The notes under the pieces: model-generated | Database searches by the model: none | Told to the model about the DNA's origin: nothing | Seen by the model: the letters and a program-made list of their open reading frames with translations, nothing else | Shown here: piece by piece, positions 1 to 6,182 of the stretch | Layout: each line of letters begins with the position of its first letter | Position numbering within the stretch: the first letter of the stretch is position 1 | Program-made: the position numbers and the translations under genes | Assembly (NCBI GenBank): GCA_024278285.1 | Contig: JAJRTM010000569.1 | Coordinates: 1-6,977, forward strand | Direction: 5' to 3' | DNA length: 6,977 nt | Source of the DNA: Planctomycetota bacterium | Lineage (GTDB): Bacteria > Planctomycetota > Planctomycetia > Planctomycetales > Planctomycetaceae

Positions 1-86
1 ACATCTGTTGGATTCAATTTAGTTGAAACTTCCCGGCAAGTATTAGTATCTTATCAATGAAATGCTGCGCAAAAGTGGCAGGATTT

Positions 87-246
87 TTTTAGCCACAGAG
101 GGCACAGAGAACTCAGAGGAATATATTGAAAGATTCTGAGAAACCCCAAAACCTGTTATCTAGGTATTGATTATTTTTTAATCATTTCAACGATTAGAAT
201 TATGTTTCTTTTTTCTCTGTGACCTCGGTGTGCTCTGTGGCTAAAA
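87..246. repeat. Inverted pair of dispersed repeats (CCACAGAG family)
   Basis: The arm at 87-100 (TTTTAGCCACAGAG) is matched perfectly in reverse complement by 233-246. The similarity continues inward imperfectly: the left arm runs on with repeated CACAGAG/CTCAGAG units to about 119, and the right arm, read on the minus strand, continues with CACACCGAGGTCACAGAG to about 215. The whole unit spans 160 nt with a central AT-rich spacer of roughly 95 nt. From memory, CCACAGAGG-CACAGAG repeats recur between genes in many environmental bacteria; that cannot be checked here. It lies about 110 nt upstream of the hydrolase start, so it could be transcribed as a long hairpin or sit near its promoter. 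Confidence 0.75.
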
Positions 247-257
247 CTTATTTGGTT

Positions 258-270
258 CCGGCTACGCCGG
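258..270. repeat. Small perfect hairpin CCGGC-TAC-GCCGG
   Basis: A 5-bp GC-rich stem closes a 3-nt loop immediately downstream of the CCACAGAG inverted pair. No T-tract follows, so it does not look like an intrinsic terminator. It may be the remnant of another dispersed repeat, but only one copy is visible in the window. Confidence 0.35.
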
Positions 271-346
271 GTTAGGGTCATAGAGAGAAGAGGTCGCGGT
301 AGAGGTTACCCATCACTGATATCACCGAAGGTTTGATAGCAAATTT

Positions 347-350
347 GGAG
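347..350 (+). promoter_or_regulatory. Ribosome binding site that decides the hydrolase start
   Basis: GGAG lies 6 nt before the ATG at 357 and only 3 nt before the ATG at 354. The TTG at 333, which would lengthen the protein by 8 residues, has only a GAAGG almost touching it. Spacing therefore favours 357, with 354 as the next choice. Confidence 0.5.
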
Positions 351-356
351 AGAATG

Positions 357-1535
357 ATGAGACGTTTTAATGCAGGATCCCTGTTTGCGATTGCGTTAAT
401 CATGCTGATCAATGTTTCTCCAACTGTGGCTCAGCGGGGAAAATTGAAGCAGTTGATTGAGAAGTTTGATGAAGATGGCGATGGGCGTCTTTCACTTTCT
501 GAACGAGCCGCTGCCCGAAAATATTTACAGGAATTGGCTGGAGCGAAAAAAAGTAAAACGATTCCGCCAAAATTGATCCTCGGCAAAGCGAAGCTCTACA
601 AGTTTGAGCAAGGGCCTTACAAATTTGGTGTTGTCGAAACTTTTGATTTGAAAGTGCCTGCCCGCAAGAAAACGCTTCCTTTGCGCATCACCTATCCGCT
701 AGAACAAAAAGAATACCCGTTAATCGTGTGGTGCCACGGGGCGCTGGGATCGAAAGATGGCAATCAACCTCTTGTGAAGTATTGGGTCAGTCACGGTTAT
801 GTTGTGATCCAGCCAACGTTCGGCGATTCGATTTCTTTAATGACAGAAGATGAAAAAAAGAAAGTGAAATCTATTTTGTCACTTGTCAACAGTCCGCGTG
901 TTATCAGTCAATGGGATGACCGCCCGCAGGATGTTTCTCACGTACTTGATTCACTTGGTCTGCTCGAAGAAAAAATCGCTGGTTTGAAAGGAAAAATCGA
1001 TCACAAAAAACTCGGCATCGCGGGACATTCTTTCGGAGCACATACAACGATGATGATTTGCGGCATGAAATTATTTAATCCATTCACTGGTAAACCAGCC
1101 AGCTATGCAGATGATCGTTTCATGGCGGCTGTAATGATCAGCCCACAGGGATTGACAAAATCTGTCACGAAAGATTCATACATTCAGATGAAAATTCCCT
1201 CATTGATGATCACAGGTGATAACGATGGTTCGCCGATGAAAGGGAAGGAAAAAAATGGAGGAGCATGGAGAAAAACAGCCTTTGACCTCGTGCCTGCTGG
1301 CGATAAATATCTGTTGTGGGTGAAAGATGCTTACCACGGTTTTGGCGGGATTTCGGGGAAGACTTCTTTTGCGGGAAGTGGACCGACTTCTGAAGACCAG
1401 GTTTCAATTGTCAAATCGACGGCTCTTGCTTTCTTTGATGCCTATTTGAAACAGAATCCGTCTGCCAGGGAATATCTTCATTCGCCTCAACTGGATAAAG
1501 AGACGAACGGTGCAGGGGTGATCTCCACAAGGTAG
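357..1535 (+). CDS. Secreted alpha/beta hydrolase with N-terminal EF-hand loop
   Basis: Predicted exported serine hydrolase of the alpha/beta fold, 392 residues from the ATG at 357. A signal peptide opens the protein: MRRF, a hydrophobic core to about residue 21, and a likely cleavage after TVA near residue 25. Next comes a canonical EF-hand calcium loop at residues 38-49 (DEDGDGRLSLSE; acidic ligands at loop positions 1, 3, 5 and 12). The hydrolase domain has an oxyanion-type HG at 127-128, the nucleophile elbow GHSFG with Ser225, a candidate acid in GDND (Asp288 or Asp290) and a catalytic His327 in AYHGFGG. The layout, including RPQDV before a helix at about 190, resembles the PAF-acetylhydrolase/chlorophyllase/dienelactone hydrolase group. 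The substrate, probably an ester, cannot be read from the sequence. The gene stands alone on the plus strand and faces the phosphatase gene. An upstream TTG at 333 is a less likely start. Confidence 0.88.
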   Translation: MRRFNAGSLFAIALIMLINVSPTVAQRGKLKQLIEKFDEDGDGRLSLSERAAARKYLQELAGAKKSKTIPPKLILGKAKLYKFEQGPYKFGVVETFDLKVPARKKTLPLRITYPLEQKEYPLIVWCHGALGSKDGNQPLVKYWVSHGYVVIQPTFGDSISLMTEDEKKKVKSILSLVNSPRVISQWDDRPQDVSHVLDSLGLLEEKIAGLKGKIDHKKLGIAGHSFGAHTTMMICGMKLFNPFTGKPASYADDRFMAAVMISPQGLTKSVTKDSYIQMKIPSLMITGDNDGSPMKGKEKNGGAWRKTAFDLVPAGDKYLLWVKDAYHGFGGISGKTSFAGSGPTSEDQVSIVKSTALAFFDAYLKQNPSAREYLHSPQLDKETNGAGVISTR

Positions 1536-1571
1536 GCTCAAAGCTCACATAGAAAACACGAAGACATATTA

Positions 1572-1606
1572 AATCGTTTAACGGCAAGCCGAAGGCGACT
1601 GCGTAA
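1572..1606 (+). repeat. Solo copy of 35-bp dispersed repeat (CGGCAAGCCGAAGGC family)
   Basis: All 35 bases are identical to 5876-5910, and the core recurs inverted at 5991-6020. The core contains overlapping small palindromes, CGGC-AA-GCCG and GCC-GAA-GGC. Only this copy is followed by ACG, so that CGTTTA at 1575-1580 can pair with TAAACG at 1604-1609 and close the unit as a larger imperfect palindrome. No inverted partner is visible nearby. Confidence 0.85.
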
Positions 1607-1633
1607 ACGGCTCTGCTTGACCTGAAAGTCTCG

Positions 1634-1664
1634 AACCACGAATGAACGCGAATTAACGCGAATC
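1634..1664 (+). repeat. Period-10 tandem repeat (AACGCGAATT type)
   Basis: The stretch reads ACCACGAATGA, ACGCGAATTA, ACGCGAATCA, which is three imperfect units of about 10 bp. From memory it resembles an intergenic repeat seen in many environmental bacteria. It has no spacers and is not a CRISPR. No function is apparent. Confidence 0.55.
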
Positions 1665-1769
1665 AATTTTCAGGTATCGCTGATTCTGATTATCAAACCG
1701 ATCACTGAAATCCTCGAGTCCTTTACCGAGTAGCTCATTCCATCACGCCTTCGATTTTTTCAGTTCGTC

Positions 1770-1920
1770 GTAGGATGGCGTGCTTGCACCCATCAACGCA
1801 TGCCGAGTTGCGTTCAATGAAAATTGGAGAGGTAATCTGTTATTATTCTGCCATTGATTAACCGGCTTGAGACAAATGAACTGGAGACCGTATTTGATGG
1901 GTGCAAGCACGCCATCCTAC
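1770..1920. repeat. REPIN-like inverted pair of GTAG-headed palindromic repeats
   Basis: The arm at 1770-1796 is a perfect 27-bp reverse complement of 1894-1920, with 97 nt between them. Each arm, read from the outside inward, begins with GTAG and continues with an imperfect palindrome: GATGG, a bulged C, GTGC, TT, GCAC, CCATC. A GTAG tetranucleotide beside an imperfect palindrome is the known architecture of REP sequences, and two REPs in inverted orientation make a REPIN or BIME, moved by RAYT (TnpA-REP) transposases. The left arm is followed by a further 6-bp stem, AACGCA (1795-1800) with TGCGTT (1809-1814). No transposase is encoded in the window. The identification as REP is inferred from structure alone. 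Confidence 0.75.
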
Positions 1921-2023
1921 ATTTTAAGATGAAGTTCCTAAAAGGGGGCATCTGTGTTTTTTTCGATGACTTAAACTCATCAAAAGCATACTTTAGCCGG
2001 ATGAACCAAAATCCTGGATCGTT

Positions 2024-3661
2024 TTATTTCCAGCGAATCAGAACAACGGTGACATCGTCTGTAGGAGGGGAGCCTGCACAAAAACGGTCGACATCGTCAT
2101 GAAGCATTTGCACAAGTTTGCGAACGCCTTGATTTGAATTGAAGTGAATAAACTCCAGCAGACGTTCCACGCCGTACTGTTCGTTTTCGGGCGAAAGAGC
2201 TTCGGTGATGCCATCGGTCACGATAAGAAGCATGTCCCCTTGCTGAACATGATCAATTCGTGAAACATCAACCGATTCGTTTGCATTCATTCCCAGGGGG
2301 AGAAAAGTCGCGTCAAGGGTAACGGTTGATCCATCTTTTTTTAGTATGTATCCCTGATGACCGGCTGCTGCAAATGTAAAACCTTTGCGGTCTTTATCAA
2401 TCGCTGCAATAAACATCGTGACAAAACGACGGTACTGGGTGTCGGCAATCAGAGCGTTGTTGAGCCGGGTCATAATATCGCTCAAATCTTTGACCGAACT
2501 GAAAAATGCTCGCAGATAGGCTCTTGTTTGTGAAATCAAAAGAGAAGCAGCCAGGTCGTGCCCGCTGACATCACCAACGACAACGCCCACACGACCGTCG
2601 GGTATTTCGATGAAATCGTAATAATCTCCGCCCACTGCTTCGGATGAATAAGAAAACCCGGCTGCATCAAGTCCTTTGAGATCCGGATGATCGTTCGGTA
2701 AGAGAGAGCGTTGAATTTGCCGGGCTGCTTTTAGTTTAGAATCTGTTTTCTGCAACTCCAATTCAGCACGGTAAGCGTTAATGTAATCGAGCATCAACCC
2801 CGTCAGTGGGATGCAATAAGCCAGAATCTTCAGAAAGCAGGCGCTGAAGAAGTGATAATCAAACAGTTCTTTTGACCCCAGAGCAACATGAAGTTCCGAC
2901 ATAACTGCTGGAACGGCGCAAAGCAGCAAACTGTAAGAAAACAGGCTGGGATACAATTTCCAAAAGCGAGGCAAGATGACCAGGCCGGTTATCAACCACA
3001 AAACAAGCGGGACAATATCCCACGGGCGGCGAACAAACAGTTCTGGATAAAGCGCATCGGGAAGCGGAACGACAACAGCTTGAATTTGTGTAATCGCAAA
3101 TGCGCACACGCTGAAAAGCAGACCCAGTAAAACGAGATACCGTGTTTCCTGGGGAGGTGTCTCAATAAATTTCGGATTTTTACGATATAAAAAAGGCAAA
3201 GCGCCCGCAAAAAGGATCGCCACATTAAATGTTCTCGCAATGGCCCAACTGACCGGAATAAAACGGTCGAGATCTTCAACAGGAAAAGTTAACCGGTCCG
3301 CAGCCAGGATGTTGAAGGCATCTAAAAGACCCGTAAACAGCATCGCTGTGCCGATGATTGGTGTCGTGATATCTTTTTTTAACCGGTAATGCACAAACGA
3401 AAGCAGACCGGTGAAAAAAGCGACACAAAAAGCAGTCCATTCTAAAATTGTATAAAGGAAAGGCCCCCGCATTAAATAGTAGGCTTCAATGACAGGGTCA
3501 TCTTCAACAAGGTCTCGCATTTGAACAGGAATATTTGAATGTGGCTCATCGAAATCCTGCTCCACTTTGAAATCTCCCCCAATAAGTCCCACAATAAATG
3601 GGACCAGGGAAAGAAGACAAACCGCGATCACTAACGATCTGGGTAAGATACGAGAATTCAT
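2024..3661 (-). CDS. Membrane-anchored PP2C/SpoIIE-type serine phosphatase
   Basis: Predicted signal-responsive phosphatase of the RsbU/SpoIIE group, 545 residues. The N-terminal half is a membrane sensor: about eight hydrophobic segments (roughly 9-27, 69-91, 100-117, 138-158, 174-192, 216-232, 240-258, 270-292), with an acidic, probably extracytoplasmic stretch at 28-66. GLLDAFNIL, the WAIART segment and the region 255-290 are reminiscent of MASE3-type sensor domains, which is a tentative match. A linker (about 293-315) carries the AARQIQRSLLP motif typical of this phosphatase class. The catalytic domain follows with metal-binding motifs intact: GGDYYDF (Asp346), GDVSGHD (Asp364), TDGITEA (Asp483) and TDDVTVV (Asp535/536). 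Family members dephosphorylate STAS-domain anti-anti-sigma proteins, but no STAS or anti-sigma kinase gene is next to it. It starts at the ATG at 3659-3661 with a weak ribosome binding site, 132 nt downstream of purU on the same strand. Confidence 0.93.
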   Translation of the reverse strand: MNSRILPRSLVIAVCLLSLVPFIVGLIGGDFKVEQDFDEPHSNIPVQMRDLVEDDPVIEAYYLMRGPFLYTILEWTAFCVAFFTGLLSFVHYRLKKDITTPIIGTAMLFTGLLDAFNILAADRLTFPVEDLDRFIPVSWAIARTFNVAILFAGALPFLYRKNPKFIETPPQETRYLVLLGLLFSVCAFAITQIQAVVVPLPDALYPELFVRRPWDIVPLVLWLITGLVILPRFWKLYPSLFSYSLLLCAVPAVMSELHVALGSKELFDYHFFSACFLKILAYCIPLTGLMLDYINAYRAELELQKTDSKLKAARQIQRSLLPNDHPDLKGLDAAGFSYSSEAVGGDYYDFIEIPDGRVGVVVGDVSGHDLAASLLISQTRAYLRAFFSSVKDLSDIMTRLNNALIADTQYRRFVTMFIAAIDKDRKGFTFAAAGHQGYILKKDGSTVTLDATFLPLGMNANESVDVSRIDHVQQGDMLLIVTDGITEALSPENEQYGVERLLEFIHFNSNQGVRKLVQMLHDDVDRFCAGSPPTDDVTVVLIRWK

Positions 3662-3793
3662 TGAGTAAAGAAACTTTCATCAGAAGGTACGAACAAGGCG
3701 AACCTGCTGTTATTTGAAGATATTTTGTAACGAGTCAGCGACTTGGATAATCCATGTTGGAGTTCATTGAATCGTTAAAAAGCTGCTTTGTTT

Positions 3794-4654
3794 TCATTTC
3801 GCTTTGATGACGCGATGAAAGTGCAATTCAACTTCCCGGTCAATGACTCTGCGGATAGCTTCCACCAGGCAAGCTGGTTCGTTTTGGGTTTCTCCTTCAC
3901 GAATGATATCCTCTAGCGGTGTGCCGGGATAGACAGTGAAGGTTGTTTGATGGATGATTTGGTTGCCGGCATCAAGTTCAGGAACAATAAAGTGAGCCGT
4001 TGCCCCGTAAGTAAGCATATTGTGGCTGTGCGCATCGTGATAAGGTCGAAATCCGGGGAACGAAGGGAGCAAACCATGATGCAAATTCACAATTCGTCCC
4101 CCCGCCAATTCCCAGCAAACGCGAGGCGGTAAAATTCGCATGTATCGCGCCAAAGCAATATAATCGATCTTGTACTGGTCAATCAGCTCGACCAGCATTT
4201 CATCATCTGGATTCCCTTTCGTATCTCCGATATTGTGCCAGGGAACGCCGAATTCTTCTGCAAGTTTGGAACACGCATTTCGATTACCAATCATGACCGC
4301 AGGAATCGCCTGCAGGTTTCCATTTCGGATGCTCGTTAATAATGCACGAGCAATTTCCGGGCGGTAAGTTGTACAAATTGCCAAACGTGGTAATCCTTCG
4401 GTTTCGTCTCGCGACCAGACTCGAATTGTCAAACCTTTTAACTTCCCAATTTCTTGCATATGTTCGCGCAAAGTAGCAATCGATTCGTGTTCAACTGACC
4501 AATCCATCCTCATCACCATGGCAAATAAATGCTCGTTGTCTCGGTCATACATTTGTATTTCATAGATATTCGCCCCTGCACCGGTCACATAATGCACAAT
4601 CGGATCGGCCAATCCACGGTTGTCGGGCCCCACGGCAGTAATCGTAACTTGCAT
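3794..4654 (-). CDS. purU: Formyltetrahydrofolate deformylase, divergent form
   Basis: Cytoplasmic enzyme predicted to hydrolyse 10-formyltetrahydrofolate to tetrahydrofolate and formate, balancing one-carbon units and supplying formate to purine synthesis. It has 286 residues, close to the usual PurU length. An N-terminal ACT domain (about 1-85, VTITAVGPDNRGLADPIV) is followed by a formyltransferase-fold domain (about 88-286). The conserved LARYMRIL (168-175), the catalytic region IVNLHHGLLPSFPGFRPYH (188-206; Asn190, His192), YGATAHFIV (216-224) and ELDAG (Asp228) are present, so the Asn-His-Asp triad is complete. It differs from E. coli PurU in several places: the HCLGDLL segment is replaced by YRPEIARALL, IGNH is IGNR, and EGPIIMQ is AGNQIIHQ. 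It may therefore belong to a separate subfamily. It is divergent from the TIM-barrel gene across a shared 150-nt region, and the phosphatase gene follows it. Confidence 0.9.
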   Translation of the reverse strand: MQVTITAVGPDNRGLADPIVHYVTGAGANIYEIQMYDRDNEHLFAMVMRMDWSVEHESIATLREHMQEIGKLKGLTIRVWSRDETEGLPRLAICTTYRPEIARALLTSIRNGNLQAIPAVMIGNRNACSKLAEEFGVPWHNIGDTKGNPDDEMLVELIDQYKIDYIALARYMRILPPRVCWELAGGRIVNLHHGLLPSFPGFRPYHDAHSHNMLTYGATAHFIVPELDAGNQIIHQTTFTVYPGTPLEDIIREGETQNEPACLVEAIRRVIDREVELHFHRVIKAK

Positions 4655-4715
4655 AGCTGTTTCACTTGTGAATAAATAAGAAACAAGAGAAGGAAGATGT
4701 TTTTAGAGTAACTTG

Positions 4716-4749
4716 TTGTACTTGAGACTTGAGAGAATATACAATGTAT
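4716..4749 (+). promoter_or_regulatory. Candidate promoter and palindrome in the divergent region
   Basis: TTGTAC (4716-4721) and TACAAT (4740-4745) are 18 nt apart and could form a sigma-70-like promoter for the TIM-barrel gene; the -35 match is weak. The -10 lies inside an 11-nt palindrome, ATACA-A-TGTAT (4739-4749), and is preceded by two tandem CTTGAGA units (4721-4734). The palindrome could be an operator or simply AT-rich promoter sequence. It lies between purU and the plus-strand gene and could affect either. Confidence 0.25.
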
Positions 4750-4804
4750 TAGCTGAGAGAAACAGTAGATCGCCTTATCAATCTCAACAGAACAAGAGTC
4801 CAAC

Positions 4805-5779
4805 ATGATGAATAATGAATTGAACCGACGATCCTTTCTGTCGAATGCTGCCCTGATGACGGCGACTTTTACAGGAGCAACTTCCTTATTGAGCCGAAAC
4901 ACATTGGCCGCCTCGAAACAGAAAAGAAAGATGACCATCGACCTGGTTTGCGGAGCCATCGGCGTGCGGGCGAATCAGAAACAGGCAATCGATTACGCCC
5001 ACAAATTCGGGTTTGAATCGGTCCAGCCAAATGCGCAGGAGTTGACTTCGCTTTCAAAAGAAGATTTGTCTGAACTGCTCGCGATGATGGAAGAAAAGAA
5101 GATTGTTTTCGGGGCAGCAGGTCTTCCTGTTGATTTTCGCAAAGATGAACAGACTTTTCAAAAGCAACTCAAAACTCTCCCGAAACTGGCAGCCGGGCTG
5201 CAACGTGCCGGGGCAACGCGTGTTAGCACATGGATTATGCCTACTCACGAGACGCTTACTTATGTGCAAAATTTTCGTCAACATACAAAACGATTGCGGC
5301 TTGTTGCAGACATTTTGAAGGACCATGAAATTCGGTTCGGCCTGGAGTACGTCGGCCCCAAAACATCCTGGACATCTAAACGCCACTCATTTGTGCATAC
5401 GATGGCTGAAACAAAAGACCTGCTTGCAGAAATTGATCGCTGCAACATGGGATTTGTCCTCGATAGCTGGCATTGGTACACGGCCGGGGAAACGGCAGCA
5501 GATCTCAAAACGCTTTCCAATCGAGATATTGTTGCTGTCGATTTGAACGATGCTCCTGCCGGAATCCCGATTGAAAAACAGATGGATTTAAGCAGAGAAC
5601 TTCCCACTGCAACTGGCGTTATTGATCTTTCTACTTTCTTGAAAACACTCAATGAAATTGGTTACGATGGCCCCGTTCGAGCGGAACCGTTCAACGCAGC
5701 TCTTCGGAAACTTCCCCCCCAAGAAGCCGTTGCCGCAACCGCTGCTGCGATGAAAAAAGCGTTTCGTCTGCTTGATTGA
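4805..5779 (+). CDS. Tat-exported xylose isomerase-like TIM-barrel protein
   Basis: Predicted exported sugar isomerase/epimerase of the AP-endonuclease-2/xylose-isomerase-like fold, 324 residues. A twin-arginine signal opens it (NRRSFLSNAALM, residues 7-18, then a hydrophobic stretch and a likely cleavage near Ala35/Ala36), so it should be exported already folded. The mature part shows the family's metal-site pattern at the C-terminal ends of the barrel strands: Glu181 in GLEYVGP, Asp220 and His223 in LDSWHWY, Asp246 in VDLNDAP, and Glu294 in RAEPFN. The segment TGVIDLSTFLKTLNEIGYDGPV (270-291) is the usual lead-in to the last strand. Relatives include inosose dehydratase, hydroxypyruvate isomerase and many uncharacterised proteins, so neither substrate nor reaction can be assigned. 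Such exported family members are numerous in planctomycetes. The ATG at 4805 has a weak ribosome binding site (AAGAG); the second codon is also ATG. Confidence 0.9.
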   Translation: MMNNELNRRSFLSNAALMTATFTGATSLLSRNTLAASKQKRKMTIDLVCGAIGVRANQKQAIDYAHKFGFESVQPNAQELTSLSKEDLSELLAMMEEKKIVFGAAGLPVDFRKDEQTFQKQLKTLPKLAAGLQRAGATRVSTWIMPTHETLTYVQNFRQHTKRLRLVADILKDHEIRFGLEYVGPKTSWTSKRHSFVHTMAETKDLLAEIDRCNMGFVLDSWHWYTAGETAADLKTLSNRDIVAVDLNDAPAGIPIEKQMDLSRELPTATGVIDLSTFLKTLNEIGYDGPVRAEPFNAALRKLPPQEAVAATAAAMKKAFRLLD

Positions 5780-6182
5780 ATGGTACAGAACAGAGTGCTA
5801 AGGATCAACATTATAATAAGTGTCGTATCTACAATCTCATGCTGATGAATCGATACTGCGCAAACTCAAGAAGGCAATCGTTTAACGGCAAGCCGAAGGC
5901 GACTGCGTAAGTGGGCTGCACAATAAAGGCACATTTTTTTAATGACACGTAGATCGTGATTTTGGAACTATTGAGTAAAGCATCTCTGTCTACACAGTCG
6001 CCTTCGGCTTGCCGTTAAACCAATTATTTGTAATTATACAGAATCTATTGGAAGCAACTCCGCGAAATGTAAACTGAAGATACGGCAGTTATTGTTTCAT
6101 CGATGCTTGCTCCATCATTTTATTCTGGTTGAACGGTCAGGCTGAAAAGTAATAAATACCTGCTACTTCTGGAGAGACTTCA
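5780..6182. other. Noncoding spacer with inverted repeat pair
   Basis: No gene is visible in this 403-nt spacer. Positions 5876-6020 hold an inverted pair of the 35-bp repeat. The remaining right part is the leader of the HIT gene: a possible TTGAAC (6129-6134) with an AT-rich AATAAATAC about 17 nt later is a weak promoter candidate, and a good GGAG sits at 6171-6174. The left part (5780-5875) shows nothing recognisable, and no T-tailed terminator for the TIM-barrel gene is seen. Confidence 0.65.
5876..6020. repeat. Inverted pair of the 35-bp repeat, REPIN- or MITE-like
   Basis: The left arm (5876-5910) is identical over 35 bp to the solo copy at 1572-1606. The right arm (5991-6020) is its reverse complement over 30 bp with one mismatch; 5880-5905 and 5995-6020 are a perfect 26-bp inverted match. 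The 89-nt interior, counted between those perfect arms, has no coding potential. Sequence just outside the arms is similar on both sides (CAATC at 5875-5879, CAATT at 6021-6025), but AATC also precedes the solo copy, so it is probably part of the repeat and not a target-site duplication. It could fold into a long hairpin at the 3' end of the TIM-barrel transcript. Confidence 0.85.

Larger units (their letters stand above)
1..356. other. Noncoding left-edge region with repeats
   Basis: No convincing gene lies here. The first 57 bases are open in one forward frame and end in a TGA at 58-60, so they could be the last 19 codons of a gene entering from the left, but so short an open stretch is expected by chance. 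The rest holds an inverted repeat pair (87-246), a small perfect hairpin (258-270) and the leader of the hydrolase gene, in which a GGAG at 347-350 is the only good ribosome binding site. I found no clear -35/-10 pair. Confidence 0.6.
1536..2023. other. Convergent spacer built of dispersed repeats, no gene
   Basis: This 488-nt spacer separates two converging genes. It holds, in order: a CACATAGAAAACACGAAGACA stretch (about 1547-1567) that looks like another low-complexity repeat, a solo copy of the 35-bp repeat (1572-1606), a period-10 tandem stretch (1634-1664) and a GTAG-type inverted repeat pair (1770-1920). An 82-codon forward frame at 1854-2102 starts inside the repeat pair and runs antisense into the phosphatase gene; it has no family resemblance and I do not call it. 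No T-tailed terminator is obvious for either gene, so the repeat hairpins may do that job. Confidence 0.7.

Noticed and set aside
1..60. Possible 3' tail of a gene entering from the left (forward frame 1, TGA at 58-60)
   Set aside because: Nineteen open codons occur readily by chance and the peptide matches nothing I recognise. It is mentioned only in the region description.
1634..1664. CRISPR-like periodicity
   Set aside because: The period is about 10 bp with no unique spacers between units, so it is a simple tandem repeat.
1854..2102. 82-codon plus-strand frame
   Set aside because: It begins within the GTAG inverted repeat pair, runs antisense over the phosphatase C-terminus, and has no family resemblance and no good ribosome binding site.
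2859..3279. Several short frames on both strands inside the phosphatase gene
   Set aside because: They are shadows of a well-supported gene with intact catalytic motifs; their compositions are not protein-like.
3775..3793. Possible intrinsic terminator after purU (AAAGCAGCTTT on the minus strand)
   Set aside because: The stem is only 4-5 bp with almost no loop and the T-run is short, so it cannot be supported as a terminator.
4585..4959. 124-codon minus-strand frame spanning the divergent promoter
   Set aside because: It overlaps both purU and the Tat signal region of the TIM-barrel gene in other frames and shows no domain.
5875..6025. CAATC/CAATT as a target-site duplication around the inverted pair
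   Set aside because: It is only a 4 of 5 match, and AATC also precedes the solo copy at 1572, so it looks like part of the repeat.
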